Shown here one piece after another: positions 1-10,539 of a stretch of DNA of 64,000 bases. Under the pieces are notes generated by a model. The model made no database searches. It saw only the letters and a list, made by a program, of their open reading frames with translations, and was not told where the DNA came from. The stretch covers positions 62,001-126,000 of the forward strand of contig MNCI01036636.1 of NCBI GenBank assembly GCA_015680685.1, in the 5' to 3' direction. How positions within the stretch are numbered: the first letter of the stretch is position 1; the number at the start of each line of letters is the position of its first letter. The translations under genes were made by a program, and so were the position numbers. Source of the DNA: Gnetum montanum. Lineage: Eukaryota; Streptophyta; Gnetopsida; Gnetales; Gnetaceae.

Positions 1-1790
1 AATCCCTTATGCTTACACTATTCCTTATCATCCAAATTTTACTTTTATCTTTCGTCAAGATAGACAAATAAGGTGGAAATACATGCAAGGCAACATAGTC
101 CTATCTCTAGAACATGCAGCAGTTAGCATTCTTCAAACTACCTTAAGGGGAATGCATTTGGATTAAATTTCGGAAGGGTACCATGTCGTTCATCACATGA
201 CAAGACCCTATCAACCCATAAAGGAGAAAATGAAAAAAGATGCTGCTATGAAAATTCAACATGAACACAAAAAATGAAAATAGGCTAACACTTTTGTTAT
301 CTTGGAAGAACTAAAGGTTGATGCATTCATTATAGAACAACTCCATCAGAATCATGAAGAGCCTTCAAAAATACCTATCATCAGACTCGAGGAACTTGAT
401 AAAGTTTAACTTCATTATACTCTAGTAGAGATACCTAGGAGGGAGGTTACTAACTCAAAGTGTAAGTAAGACTCAAGCCCAAGAGTTTCTGTTAGGCCTT
501 GCAAAGGACAACATAGGACTCATGAAAGGATGACAAGTTGGCATTATTATCCTACTATCTCATTCACCTCATGATGATCATTGGTGGACTTTGAAAGAAG
601 AAGATATAAGTATTAATATTAGGATAGAGAAGAAAGAAGGACTCATGACCATCATTCAAGACATTTTGATTTAGAAGATGAAGGATATGAGCAAAGAATA
701 TGAAGGCATCAAAGAGAGGATAATAAAAGGGAAGAGCATAGAAGGAGGTACTACTATAACATAGTGTACAAACCTAATTATGATGATGAACCCATGATGG
801 CAACCCATAGAATGATAAAGATCCAAGAAGCTATACACATACCATCCAGGCATGTGAGGGATAGTCATATCAAATGGTTTAATATGAATAACATGCAATA
901 TATTTAAAGGTGGCTATATTGTTGATTCACAACATCACCTCCAAGTTTTCCATGATGCCTACATCCTATAGAACATTGAAAGGGATTGACAAAAGTTGAA
1001 GTTATTCCCAAGAACACTTGTAAAAAAGGTAGAGAGCTAGTATAGATCACTCAAACCTAAATCAATTAGAAGATGGAGTACCATGTTAGAGATCTTCAAT
1101 GATAAGTACCAAACCTACTCATGGATCTTTCAGTTAAGGAAACAAATCCAAGGATGAAAGTAAGTGACTCATGAAACCCTTGATGTAGTAATGGGTAGAT
1201 ACTATTCACTACTACACATATGACTAGGCTATGGATTCTCATAGTGGAAGCAACTAAGGAACATTGTAGATTGATTAAAAAATAAGACCAAGGAGACCCT
1301 TGGGATTTATGCCCAAGTTTGACTATATGAAATGATTGTTCATTGAATCTAGAGATTAATTGATCAAGTGGCCAATGAGAAACATGAATTATGAAAAAGA
1401 GAATCATTTGAAGAGTACAATAGAGATCCATCTATTAGGAAAATGGATGCACAAGTTTGTGACACATAGGAGGATGAGATCTTGGATTAGGAAATTCAAA
1501 AGAAAAATCTACCAATCCAAAAATTTGTCACTAATGTAGGAGCACATGTAGCAAAAATGTGGAACTCCGTTGATGAGAGATGTACAATAGCCATAAAGAT
1601 TGTAGAGGAGAGAGCAAAGAAAACCTTTGGAAAGGGCAAAGATAAGAAAAAGAAGAAAGATTTTGGATGAAAGGGAAAAGTGGGTTTAGTTGTTGAGTGT
1701 TCTAACACTATCTCCACTAATGAGGAAGGATGTTTTGTGTGTCAATATGAACATCCCAAGGGATGTTTTCTAGAAATGACACATTTATAG
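1..1790 (+). pseudogene. gag pseudogene of element A
   Basis: This is a capsid/nucleocapsid remnant. In frame with interruptions, it starts with an N-terminal block (FTFI, then W.Y.QGNI) that also begins the gag of element B near 4280. An Arg/Glu/Tyr-rich stretch follows (about 600-800) with the motif IPSRHVRDSHIKW near 840-885, which recurs in elements B and E. The capsid core follows at about 900-1200, and a YEHPKGCF segment near 1745 that may derive from a zinc knuckle. Many TAG/TAA/TGA codons and several frame changes show it is dead. Lineage assignment is by likeness to plant Athila gag and to the other copies here. Confidence 0.7.
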
Positions 1791-2439
1791 GAAATTGGGG
1801 GTTATGCACTTAATACTAAATTTGTTAAGAAAAAAATGCCCAGAATGTTATCTTATCCTTAAGATAACTACAAGAAGAACTTCCAACCAACATACTATCC
1901 TAGGGGAGCCTATCCATAGCCATAGGAGTAGTACCATCAATAGTGGAAACAACCCTAATCATGGGATATGCCACCACCACCCTAGTAGTATCCATATCTA
2001 CATCTTGATCCTCATGGATACTACATCCAACAATTGATCCTAGTAATGCTTCTATCTAAACTCCACAATACTACCCCATGGAGTACTATAGATCAACACC
2101 ACCAAGGATAGATCCAAACTCATATATGCATTCATCAATAGTTGACTCTTGAAATCAACATGCAACTCATTTGCTAGTAGTACCACCACCTACTATGCAA
2201 GGTGAATTACCATCACAATCATAAGAAAGGAAAGCTGCAAGGGTAGTAAGTCTACAGATAGAAGATATGACCAACAATACTAAGTACCAATTGAAGAAAC
2301 ATCCTTTCTTTAGGATAAGTCCTACAAAGGCTAGTAGAATTAGGACTACATCGAGACTATCTTCTTCCACAATTTATTCTCTTACCAACCACAAGCTTCT
2401 ATCATCGTCAAACATAAACATCTTGATTATCATGCTTAC

Positions 2440-2700
2440 AAAAATAGTCAAAAATTTGAGAAAGAAAAGACCACTCCCTAAGAAAATAATTGATCAAGGT
2501 GTTCCTTTGATTTATCCAAGAGTAGCTGGAAATTTGCCATGCAATGCTCTATTAGACTTAGGTAATGGGATAAATTTGATCTCTTATGAAACATATCAAG
2601 CATGGAACGTACCACCCTTAAAGGAGTGCAATATAAAGTTGGAGCTTGCAAATCAGTTTGTCATCATTCCTTTGCGATAGATAGAGGATGTGGTGACTAC
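2440..2700 (+). pseudogene. Retropepsin (protease) remnant of element A
   Basis: An open stretch of about 80 codons reads GVPLIYPRVAGNLPCNALLD, then LGNGINLISYETYQAWN. This is the aspartic protease signature (ALLDSGSxVNLIS in intact relatives) with Ser-Gly changed to Leu-Gly after the catalytic Asp, so it would be inactive. It cleaves Gag-Pol in intact elements. The same block with the same downstream PPLK is found in elements B (about 26980) and D (about 43250). Sequence from 1800 to 2440 is a Pro/Tyr/Gln-rich gag-protease linker broken by many stops. Confidence 0.75.
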
Positions 2701-3169
2701 TATCAATAGGTGATCTTATTCAATATAATTTCTTATAATCAATGTAAAAAATGAAGATACGGAATTTCCAATTATCATGTGGAGGGTATAACTTAGCATA
2801 ATCAATGCTAAGTTATGTATGGAAGATTTATTTGTTGAACTCTCTAAGGAATACAAGCACAAAGCCATACACATGCAATAGATTCCATGCATTACTACTA
2901 AAAAGAAACATGTAGTTGTGGACTGACCTTCTAGAATGTCAACATGGTCATTACACTGATCGACAACAAATGTGAAAAACAAGTGTGCACACAAGAGAGA
3001 GTAGGAGCCATTAAACCAAGAGACACCTGGTGGTTAACACCTGAGAATGTTAAACTATCCAAGATATACATGGAACAATTTGATTCATTTATTAATTCTA
3101 ATCCTAAGAAAATGAACCCAACTAAGATCCCAAAAATGAAACTATTAAACCACAATCATACCCGACTAG
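2701..3169 (+). other. Protease-to-RT linker of element A
   Basis: The + frame contains RDTWWLTPENVKLSKIYMEQ, which matches the post-protease linker of element B (KKEGT.WLTANSSSN..., about 27210-27260). No RT motif is reached before element B begins. Confidence 0.5.
3165..3169. repeat. Left target-site duplication of element B
   Basis: ACTAG immediately before the 5' LTR pairs with ACTAA immediately after the 3' LTR (33187-33191). The one mismatch is a G-to-A transition, the usual decay here. Five bp is the size made by Ty3/gypsy integrases. Confidence 0.75.
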
Positions 3170-3206
3170 TGATAAATTGTGTTTTTCATCACTTTAATAT
3201 TGGGGT

Positions 3207-3252
3207 GGCCATGATATTGGGTACATGATATCATGTACCCAATATCATGGCC
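3207..3252. repeat. 46-bp perfect palindrome in LTR U3
   Basis: Each 23-base arm is the exact reverse complement of the other, with the centre at the GATATC between 3229 and 3230. The same place in the 3' LTR (about 32347-32395) has an imperfect version, and the solo LTR at 54471 has several GCGATATCGC units. The location upstream of the TATA box suggests a protein-binding or structural regulatory element; this is inference. Confidence 0.95.
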
Positions 3253-3298
3253 CAAGATGTGATATCATACATTCTATATTGTAGGGTTACTCTCAGGT

Positions 3299-3307
3299 CT
3301 ATAAATA
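3299..3307 (+). promoter_or_regulatory. LTR TATA box (element B, 5' LTR)
   Basis: CTATAAATA lies 130 bp into the LTR and is identical at 32439-32447 in the 3' LTR. The solo LTR has the same box at 54604-54612. Transcription would start about 30 bp downstream. Confidence 0.75.
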
Positions 3308-3478
3308 CAGTGCCTGGGTGCAGAATTGGAAGGAAGTTTTTAGCAATCAAGTAGCGAGACTCTTGCAGTTTGTCCATTTGAAAGTTATAATATTTTCCAA
3401 GTGCCTGTAGCAGGAGGTCTAAGTGTCAATGGATCTTTATTCAAGCATTGATGTACCTAACCATACCATTGTGCTGGC

Positions 3479-3484
3479 AATAAA
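3479..3484 (+). terminator. LTR polyadenylation signal
   Basis: AATAAA within GGCAATAAAGATGAGCTC is conserved at 32615-32620 and in the solo LTR at 54779-54784, about 175 bp after the TATA box. This fits the end of the R region. Confidence 0.6.
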
Positions 3485-4045
3485 GATGAGCTCTTTGATC
3501 CATTCCTTGTAGCACTTGATATTTTCTTTCTTATGCAGTATTTCATGAAATTTACATTAATGTTATTTATGCAGTACTTAATTTTGATTAATTAAATAAC
3601 TTATTAAGATACACAAGCACAACCCATTTGAGCATATGTGTGACACTTGGTAGCTCAGAAATGATTAGCATTTGATAGCCTAGTATTGTTCACACGAAGT
3701 TCAGGATGTGTTCGGGAAGTGAGAACGGTTACTTATGTTAAGCTAGATTAGACTATAGCTTACTATGCAATTAATCTCTCTTACTTTTAATCACTCTTAT
3801 TTTTATTCTTGTTCTAGGTAATTAATTCCATAAAACACAAAATAATAAAAATCCTATGCCTTAGTCACACTTAACCATACAATTGCCTTTCATAAGTGGC
3901 AGTGGGAAGATAATGAATGAACAACATGCACACACTATTTAGCTCTACTGTACTTAGTAATTATAGTCTATGAAATTCAACTAGATTGTAAGTGAACACT
4001 TGTGATTCATATGGTTGGGCATAGGGGTACCTTGCTGGTCATCAT

Positions 4046-4063
4046 TAGCATCATTGCCAAGGA
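4046..4063 (+). other. Primer-binding site of element B (tRNA-Asp type, decayed)
   Basis: TAGCATCATTGCCAAGGA lies one base after the LTR. The canonical Athila PBS complementary to plant tRNA-Asp(GTC) is TGGCGCCGTTGCCGGGGA. All six differences are G-to-A or C-to-T transitions. The PBSs of elements D and E fit the same parent. Confidence 0.85.
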
Positions 4064-4221
4064 CTGTAGTTCTTCATGTGCTATCTAAACCTAGTGAAAC
4101 TTAGCAACCTTGTTGTTCAAACCCTAAGAGTCAAATCCTATGAAAATAAAAAAAAAATTATTATCATTAAGTTAAATAGTAACTACACACTATTTATTAA
4201 CACAAAATTTCTTGTTCTTAT

Positions 4222-6628
4222 AGGAGCCCATTGCTGCCTAGGGTAGTTAGGTGCCTCAACAATACTAGGTGGTATATGCTCATCCTAATGAGTATGTACT
4301 AGACTTTACCTTCATCTTACATTAAGATGAATTGATGTGGTGGCATGATATAGAAGGAAACATTATGTTTCCATATGATCAATATATTCTAGAAATGTTC
4401 TAGCTAATGCTCATATGACATGGGATTCAACATCTCCATGGAGAATACGAGATGTGAGATCTTGACTCAAGGGATTATCATCCCATTGAAGCACAAAAAT
4501 TAAGGTATCAACACTAGCTTGTGAAGGGCAAGGGGTCAAACATCTTTCCACCTTTTATTGGCCCAATTGATGAAGGAAATAATTTCTTTACTGATTCCTC
4601 TCTCTTTGACATTGTTTAAGAAGACCTCAACTAGAATGTACAATCCACAATCCACAATACAGGTTCTGGTCAAAATAGATCTAATTACAAAAATTTAGCA
4701 AGTCAAGAAAAGGGAGACAAAGGAGATCATGATTGTGATCATGATTACAAGAATTAGAGGAAGAATGATAGGCATCAACGTGGAGCAAGTTCCCATTCAT
4801 CATCATCATCTTCTTCTTCATCTGGTTCAGATCGTGACCATAAAAGAAATAACCATGATGGGGGTGATCAATAGGACCAGAATAACAGAAGGGATCATCA
4901 GGACAGTTGTGACCAAAGACATGGGAAATTCGGAGAGGTCCATCATCAAGAAAGAAGGGCTAGTAGGGAAAAACATAGGCACTAGCATCATGGCCTTGAT
5001 GAACCTCTACTTCCTACTTGGGGCATGTTAAATATTGCAAAGGCTATGAGGATTCCAACTAGGCACATGAAGGATAGTTGAATAAAGAGGCTTGATATGA
5101 ACAATATTTCTCTATTAGAGGGAGGATATGATGTTGATCCATAAAATAATCTTCAAGCCTTCCAAGATGTCTGTGCCTTGAATGATTGTCAAAAGCTAAA
5201 ATTATTTCCAAGGACACTTATAAAGAAAGCAAAAAGTTGGTATCAATCCCTGGAACTAGAATCAATCAAACGATGGAGTGTGATGTTCGAATTATTCAAT
5301 GAAAAATATCAAATGTACTCCAAAGTATCAAATCTAAGAAAAAAATTCAAGGGTGGAAACAAGGGAATCATGAACCCTTGGATGCTACTATTGGCTAATA
5401 CTACTCTCTATTTCATAGGTGTCCTAGCAATGGATACTCTCAGCTTGATCACCTTCGCTATATCATAGATGAGTTACGATTTGAAACGAGAAAAATCCTT
5501 GGTGTTTATGCCAAAGGAAGATTAACAGAATTGATTCTTCATTGGATTCAAAAATTAATTGAGTAGGTAGCCAAGGAAAAGGAAGAATTGAGAAAACATG
5601 AAAATGCAGAAGAATACAACAGAGATCCTTCTATTTGAAAAAAGCAGGTCATATTTTGTGATAGTGAGGATGAATTCGCTATAGATGAGGTGGTTAATCA
5701 AAAAACCTTACCATTCCAGAAATTCCAATTAGAAATCATGGCTAAGATTGATCAATTATGTGACTCCATGGACAATAGGTTTCAATTTATTCTAAAAATT
5801 ATTGAAGAGTCCAAGGAGCAGAGCGGTGAGCATGAGCATCAAAGACATAAGGAAGATCAATGCACCATATCTAAGGGTAAAGGTAAAATGGTTGCATAAG
5901 TGATGGTTATAGATAGCAATTCATATGATGATGGTGAATGTAATGTTTTCCAGTATGAACATCCTAAGGGATGTTGTCTAGTTGTATAACACTTGTAGGA
6001 ATCTGGGATGTATGTCTTACATTCACAACTTGCACAAAGGAAAATGGACAAAATATTGTCTTTTCCACAAGGAAATCCTTGATAATTACACTAACCACAA
6101 TAATACTCTCCAACTGGAATTCCTTCGCAATCCTATGAAATGTACTAGCAATGGAAACAACCACAATTGTGGACATTACCACCTCCAAGATAGCAATACT
6201 GTTATCAACAACCAAATATCTATGGTTACTATGTTCAACAACCTTCATCTCCANGACAACCAAATATCTATGGTTACTATGTTCAACAACCTTCATCTCC
6301 AAGGGACTCCTCTGGTCATATTGCTACGTACCAACCTCACCACTACCCTCCTAAAACATACCAATCATCCTATCCATGGAGGGATGCCACCTACTACCCT
6401 TAGGTAGCTCTTGTTCCTTCACCTACTCTTCCACATTCTACAAAACTACCATCTATTTCATCCATGTAGGGTGAATTTCCTTCAAAACCATATTAAGGAA
6501 ATGCTATGAGGGTAGTTAAACTGCAATTGGTTAACCCATCTAGCAGGTCAGAACCAAAAATAAAGAAAATACCCTTCTTTTGACCTTGCAATCCACCAAA
6601 GCCCTTAGACACACTAGTGGTTGGTACC
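4222..6628 (+). pseudogene. gag pseudogene of element B
   Basis: This is a decayed Gag. The N-terminal block begins near 4265 (HPNEYV, FTFILH, WWHDIEGNI). A Ser-rich and basic spacer follows (about 4780-4950), then a conserved RHMKDS..KRLDMNN segment (about 5070). The capsid core of the Retrotrans_gag type is at about 5130-5400: KLKLFPRTLIKKAKSWYQSL, then WSVMFELFNEKY. A C-terminal Pro/Tyr-rich linker follows. Stops at about 5145, 5467 and 5636, plus frame changes, break it. It contains an assembly join at 6254 and ends where element C is inserted; coding resumes at about 26770 with the protease. Confidence 0.85.
6208..6301. other. Assembly join: single N with 46-bp duplicated ends
   Basis: The base at 6254 is N. 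The 46 bases before it (6208-6253) are repeated exactly at 6256-6301. This is the mark of two contigs with overlapping ends joined without merging, not a biological duplication. Removing one copy, the N and the extra base at 6255 would restore the gag text. Confidence 0.9.
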
Positions 6629-7235
6629 CTTGCAATAGCGATTGAAAACGTTGATGGCTAGAACACCGAGAGGTCACTGAGTATATAGCCTAACCCTAGA
6701 TCTATGCAAGGGCCATGCTGGATGTAAATAGATGTGGGGTGCCCTAAACGGTCTAGTTGATTAGACAAGGACTTAATTAGTGTACAATCACTCTCCATAA
6801 ACATTGGTTTTAAAGATGTTGTATGTGCATTGATGCTATGAGCAATAAATAAAGTAATTGAGAATAATGCAAAATATGAAAATAACAAAAAAAGGTGAAG
6901 TAGGCTTGGGTGAGAAAGTGCACCACCCCAAGATTGGGGGATTCGATCTTTGCTTGATTGAACAATGTGTACAATAGATGGCAATGTGGATAGACATAGC
7001 TTGCAAAAAAGTAGTATGGTCATAGCTCCTTAAACTACTATCAATAGCTTACTAACAAAAGCCTTCTACTTTCTAGTCTCCTTGTCACAACTAATTGCCA
7101 GGAAGCCAAAATGCTAGAATGCCAAACATGCTCTAAATCCAACCACGATAAAAATGCCAGAAGCTAACCACAGGAAAGATGAGTCCAAAAGCCAACCATG
7201 CCAAAAGCCAATCCTTTGAACATTATTTTCTAAGG

Positions 7236-7244
7236 TATTTATAG
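7236..7244 (-). promoter_or_regulatory. LTR TATA box, element C 3' LTR
   Basis: CTATAAATA on the minus strand is conserved at 25155-25163 (5' LTR) and 50538-50546 (element F LTR). Confidence 0.65.
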
Positions 7245-8237
7245 AGCCAAGAGTAAGAGAAAAACATGGTTTGGATGCCATCTATCCTAGGTCCCACAGA
7301 GTTAAAACATGACTATGCCATGATGTTGTGTGATGCTGGCTGTGAAACCTGCTACGCCATGACCATACTGTTCTAGCTGCATGTGCTAGAGTCTAGTGAG
7401 CTATCATGTTTGTTACAAGAAAACTACCAACAATGCATGCAAATTGGATCTTGTGCTCCAAGACTATATCTTCCTTTCTCTGGCGAGCAAGGCCAAGTGT
7501 AGGGACAACTTTGGGAATAGTTAGGGGGTGCAAAACAAAGCAAGCTTGCTAATTTTTCCCTTTCAAGATATGCTGAGATGAGAGTAAGTGTTGCCAACAA
7601 GTTCTAAAGATAACTAAAGATTTCTTGAGGCTCCCATATGAGTTTTACACTAAATACACTACCTACTATATTAGCATAGCGTAGGCACCCACACACTACA
7701 CTGTGCTACACTGTGTAGCGTAGTCGCCTATCTTGAAAGAAATCTTGCCTAAAAGCCAAAAATACCTATTTGAGGCTTGGATAGGCAAGTAACTACAACC
7801 CTCTCTTTCATGTTGAAGTGTACTGGGAGCTGCTGAGTTCATCCTTGGGACACTTTGATTTTTTTCATCCTCACTATGACATGCATCCTCATCTGATCTT
7901 GCAATGCTTTATCAAGAAACCTTGCTTGAAGCCTGAGGGTGAAGTGGGATAGTCAGTCTTGGAGGTTGAAGTGTGACCAAGTGCAATCTTCTTGCTAAAA
8001 CCAATTTGTAGATGGCCTTCATAAATTTTTTCCTTATTATGCTATGCTACACTGTGTAGTGTAGCACAGTGTAGCACCTAGTTAGGCTTGGATTTTAACT
8101 CAATCTTGCAAAAATTTGGTTACCAGATGTTAACCATGTCCTAGTGTGTCAGTAGAGAAAACCTGTTCAATGATTGAAGCATGGGAAAATTTTCCTACTC
8201 CATCAAAGCCATCTGAATAGGAGTATTGGCAGAGTGT

Positions 8238-8273
8238 ATCTCTACTATGCTACGTAGCATAGCATAGCATAGC
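8238..8273. repeat. GCTATGCTACGTAGCATAGC palindrome cluster in LTR
   Basis: TATGCTACGTAGCATA is a perfect palindrome followed by reiterated GCATA units. Close relatives occur at 26215-26250 and 25995-26050 (5' LTR), at 51062-51172 (element F LTR), and inside an intron of the opposite-strand gene (18020-18065, 60585-60632). Confidence 0.8.
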
Positions 8274-8790
8274 ACTTGAGTGAAGAGGATTTATAACAAA
8301 ATTTTCCACATTTTTTCTGTGTCATGTTACTCATGCATCAAGGATGAAGTGGGGTAGATATCCTAAAGGATTGAATTATTGTCAATCTACATTTGTTATG
8401 TGCAATCAATCTCCCCAAGGCTTGCTACGCTTTGCAGTGTAGCAGGTCTTGTAGTTAGAACACTTGCTGAACTATTTCATTCATCCTAAGTACCTTTGAT
8501 AGCTCCTAACATGGTCCCTAGGTAGATTGTTAGCTAGGTCAAGTGTCAAGCTAGGTGAGCTAGAGGGTGGAGCTAGCCTATCAACCCATGCAATAGAAAA
8601 TTTGCGACATTGTGTGGCCTACTATTAGTGCCTCTTTCATGCAAACTAGCCTTGTGGTTGGATGCTACATTGATTGTGCCATAGAGGATATTTTTTGCAT
8701 AGTCCAACATGTCACCATGCTTGCGAGGACCCTTGCCCACATTCTAGGACTACTAAAGCATGAGATTTCTAAAATTTATGATGTTTCAAT

Positions 8791-8804
8791 GGCCCCTCTT
8801 TGTT
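8791..8804 (-). other. Polypurine tract of element C
   Basis: AACAAAGAGGGGCC on the minus strand lies two bases from the 3' LTR. The same purine run sits in the same place in element F (51314-51327). This is the site that primes plus-strand DNA synthesis. Confidence 0.8.
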
Positions 8805-8841
8805 GATGTCTAGAGGATCTGCTTGAGAGATGTCAACAAAG
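8798..8841. repeat. Stem-loop beside the polypurine tract
   Basis: CTTTGTTGATGTC (8798-8810) and GATGTCAACAAAG (8829-8841) form a 13-bp stem with two G.T-type mismatches and an 18-base loop. Element F has the same stem-loop with one mismatch at 51321-51364, so it is shared by the family. Confidence 0.65.
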
Positions 8842-10224
8842 AATACGAAATACCATAAGGAACTAGACACCAACACTGCTCTTCAGTGCTTGCTTGAATG
8901 ATTCTCTACTACGTTTGAGAGTACTAGGAGAGTGATGTGAGGAAAGGGGTAAGGGGTGGATTTGAGGAAACAAGTTCAGGGACAAAATGAGTATGAGATG
9001 CAATGCTTTGAGAGGCTGTTTCCATAGCATGATCCCTTATTAGAATGCTTATGAGGGAGTTAGCACACATGGGTGTCTTTCTTTGTTATTCTTTGACCTC
9101 TCACTAGAGTGCTTAGAGATGGTTAATTTATGGTCAGAGAAATCGTAAAGTTGCACATTGTGCCATTTTTCTTAGGCACTTTTTTTTAGTTTTCTTCTCT
9201 CTTTTTTTTTTGCATTTTTGTGCCTTTCCTTATCCGTACACCTACCTTCACTTGCAAATAACCTATTGTTGTAGGATAGGTGTTTTCTCCCCAAGATGAG
9301 TTGTGTTACATCCATGTGGGGTTTTGACCTACCTAGAGATGCTTCCCATGGGGTGAGTTTTGTTACGTCCATCATGGACTTGACGGTTGGACATGTGGAA
9401 GGGCATTGTACATTGGAAAAGCTTGTAGAGAGGATATGAAAAATTGGAAGTATATAAGGAATGGAGGCTAAACTAGCTATAAAGGAGAAGTAGGGCATGT
9501 ACTCTCAAGAAACAAGGTTAATTGAAGTGGATACTTAGGAGCAATGTAGTGTCTTGGCTTTCGTGGCGAAATGCATTTCTAAAGAATGCAATCTTGGCTT
9601 GTATCCTACATACAAAATAGAGAAAAAACCAAAAAAATCACCATGAAGTGAAATGAGAGCAAAGTCCTACTTGCTTTAGACACTGTTGGAGTAGTGAGTA
9701 TTTTTGCTGAGGTGTGCAATGTCGAAAGTAGAAAGGCTAGCACAGATCCTAGTAACGGTAGGCTAGAAATGGTGGCACCAAAGAGACTAGGAGTAGCAGT
9801 GATGTAGGTGCTTAGGATTCCTTATCCAAGGCAAACATCATGTAGCCTAGTTGCAAGGTGGGAAGCCTAACAACTAAAGACCTCTTGAACTTGGATGATG
9901 ATGAGGGCTAAAGAATGGCAACCTTGTGGTTGGGCTACTACTAGGATGAATGTACCAGTAGGTACCAACAATAAGAGCTACTGCTAGGATGAGTGGCTGT
10001 GGTTGCGGTAGCTCTAGAAGTTTAGTAAGATGTCAAACAACATCTCCGGAAGATCAGCAAGATGCCAAGAGAAATGACACTACATGTGTTTTAGAGGATT
10101 TTTTCTTAGCATCATGAACTGTATTCAAGAACTACAATGTCCTACCCCATGTTGCCTAGGGAGTTTGAAAGTGTGCACACTCACTTTTTCCTAGGGTCAT
10201 GGATGTCAGCTGGGGGGTGTTGCA
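8842..10224 (-). other. 3' untranslated spacer of element C
   Basis: No coding similarity seen. It has scattered similarity to 51365-52384 of element F. Both are degenerate spacers between the integrase-side hairpin array and the polypurine tract. Confidence 0.5.
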
Positions 10225-10525
10225 TTGTGAACCTAGTTTAAGATCTTGGAAGACCATCATATATGCTAATTTAAGATCCCATTCGACCATTATGTACTAG
10301 CCTAAGGTCCTAGTAGACCGTTGTGCTAGTTCAATGTTGTAGCAAATGGTGGATGGCCAATTTAAGGTCATAGCTGGCCATGCTATGGGTGCCTGTTTTA
10401 CGTCATAGCCCAAGGACATACTATGATAGTTTATAGTCATAGTAGACTATCTATGCCAGTTTTACATCATAGCAAATGTTTTTTGTTAGTTTAATGTCAT
10501 AGAAGACAATGGTATTACCTTGCTC
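10225..10525. repeat. Hairpin-repeat array 1 of element C (GGTC/GACC type)
   Basis: About seven degenerate units of 35-45 bp, each like CTAGTTTAAGGTCCTAGTAG followed by ACC. Within units GGTC and GACC are separated by 6-8 bases and can pair. The array lies just past the integrase end. Element F has a matching array at 52385-52695. Confidence 0.75.
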
Positions 10526-10539
10526 TGTACCTAATGTGA

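Larger units (their letters stand above)
1..3169 (+). mobile_element. Element A: 5' half of decayed Athila-like Ty3/gypsy element
   Basis: The stretch reads on the + strand as gag N-terminus, gag core, protease and the protease-RT linker of an Athila-like element. Its 5' LTR lies left of the window. It stops exactly at the LTR of element B, with the 5-bp duplication ACTAG before B and ACTAA after it, so A was the insertion target. Sequence after B (33187-33594) looks like the end of pol and the T-rich tail of a + strand element, so RT to integrase of A appear to have been deleted before B inserted. Confidence 0.75.
3170..4044 (+). repeat. 5' LTR of element B
   Basis: It begins TGATAAATTG and ends TGGTCATCA. 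It aligns along its whole length with 32310-33186. It contains a palindromic upstream (U3) region, a TATA box and a polyadenylation signal in the normal LTR order. The PBS follows after one base. Confidence 0.93.
6631..8788 (-). repeat. 3' LTR of element C
   Basis: On the minus strand it starts TGAAACATC beside the polypurine tract and ends near the conserved TTTTCAATCGCTA. It aligns through its length with 24551-26760. The exact outer end is uncertain by about 3 bases (6631-6634). It contains several GCTATGCTACGTAGC-type palindromes (about 7669-7725, 8038-8083, 8238-8273) and a minus-strand TATA box. Confidence 0.88.

Noticed and set aside
671-1717. Minus-strand open frames over element A gag
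   Set aside because: They lie opposite the gag pseudogene, have no recognisable domain, and are low-complexity, as expected of chance frames in AT-rich DNA.
8789-8810. TGGCCCCTCTTTGTTGATG as a + strand PBS
   Set aside because: The TGG start at an LTR edge is tempting, but all coding of element C is on the minus strand, so this is the polypurine-tract side of the 3' LTR.
9172-9498. Protein-coding gene on the minus strand
   Set aside because: It lies in the 3' spacer of element C, has no recognised domain, and its end is a low-complexity Lys/Arg run from a T-rich tract.
10225-10525. CRISPR-like array
   Set aside because: Units are degenerate, unevenly spaced and lie inside a plant retrotransposon, with no cas-like genes.
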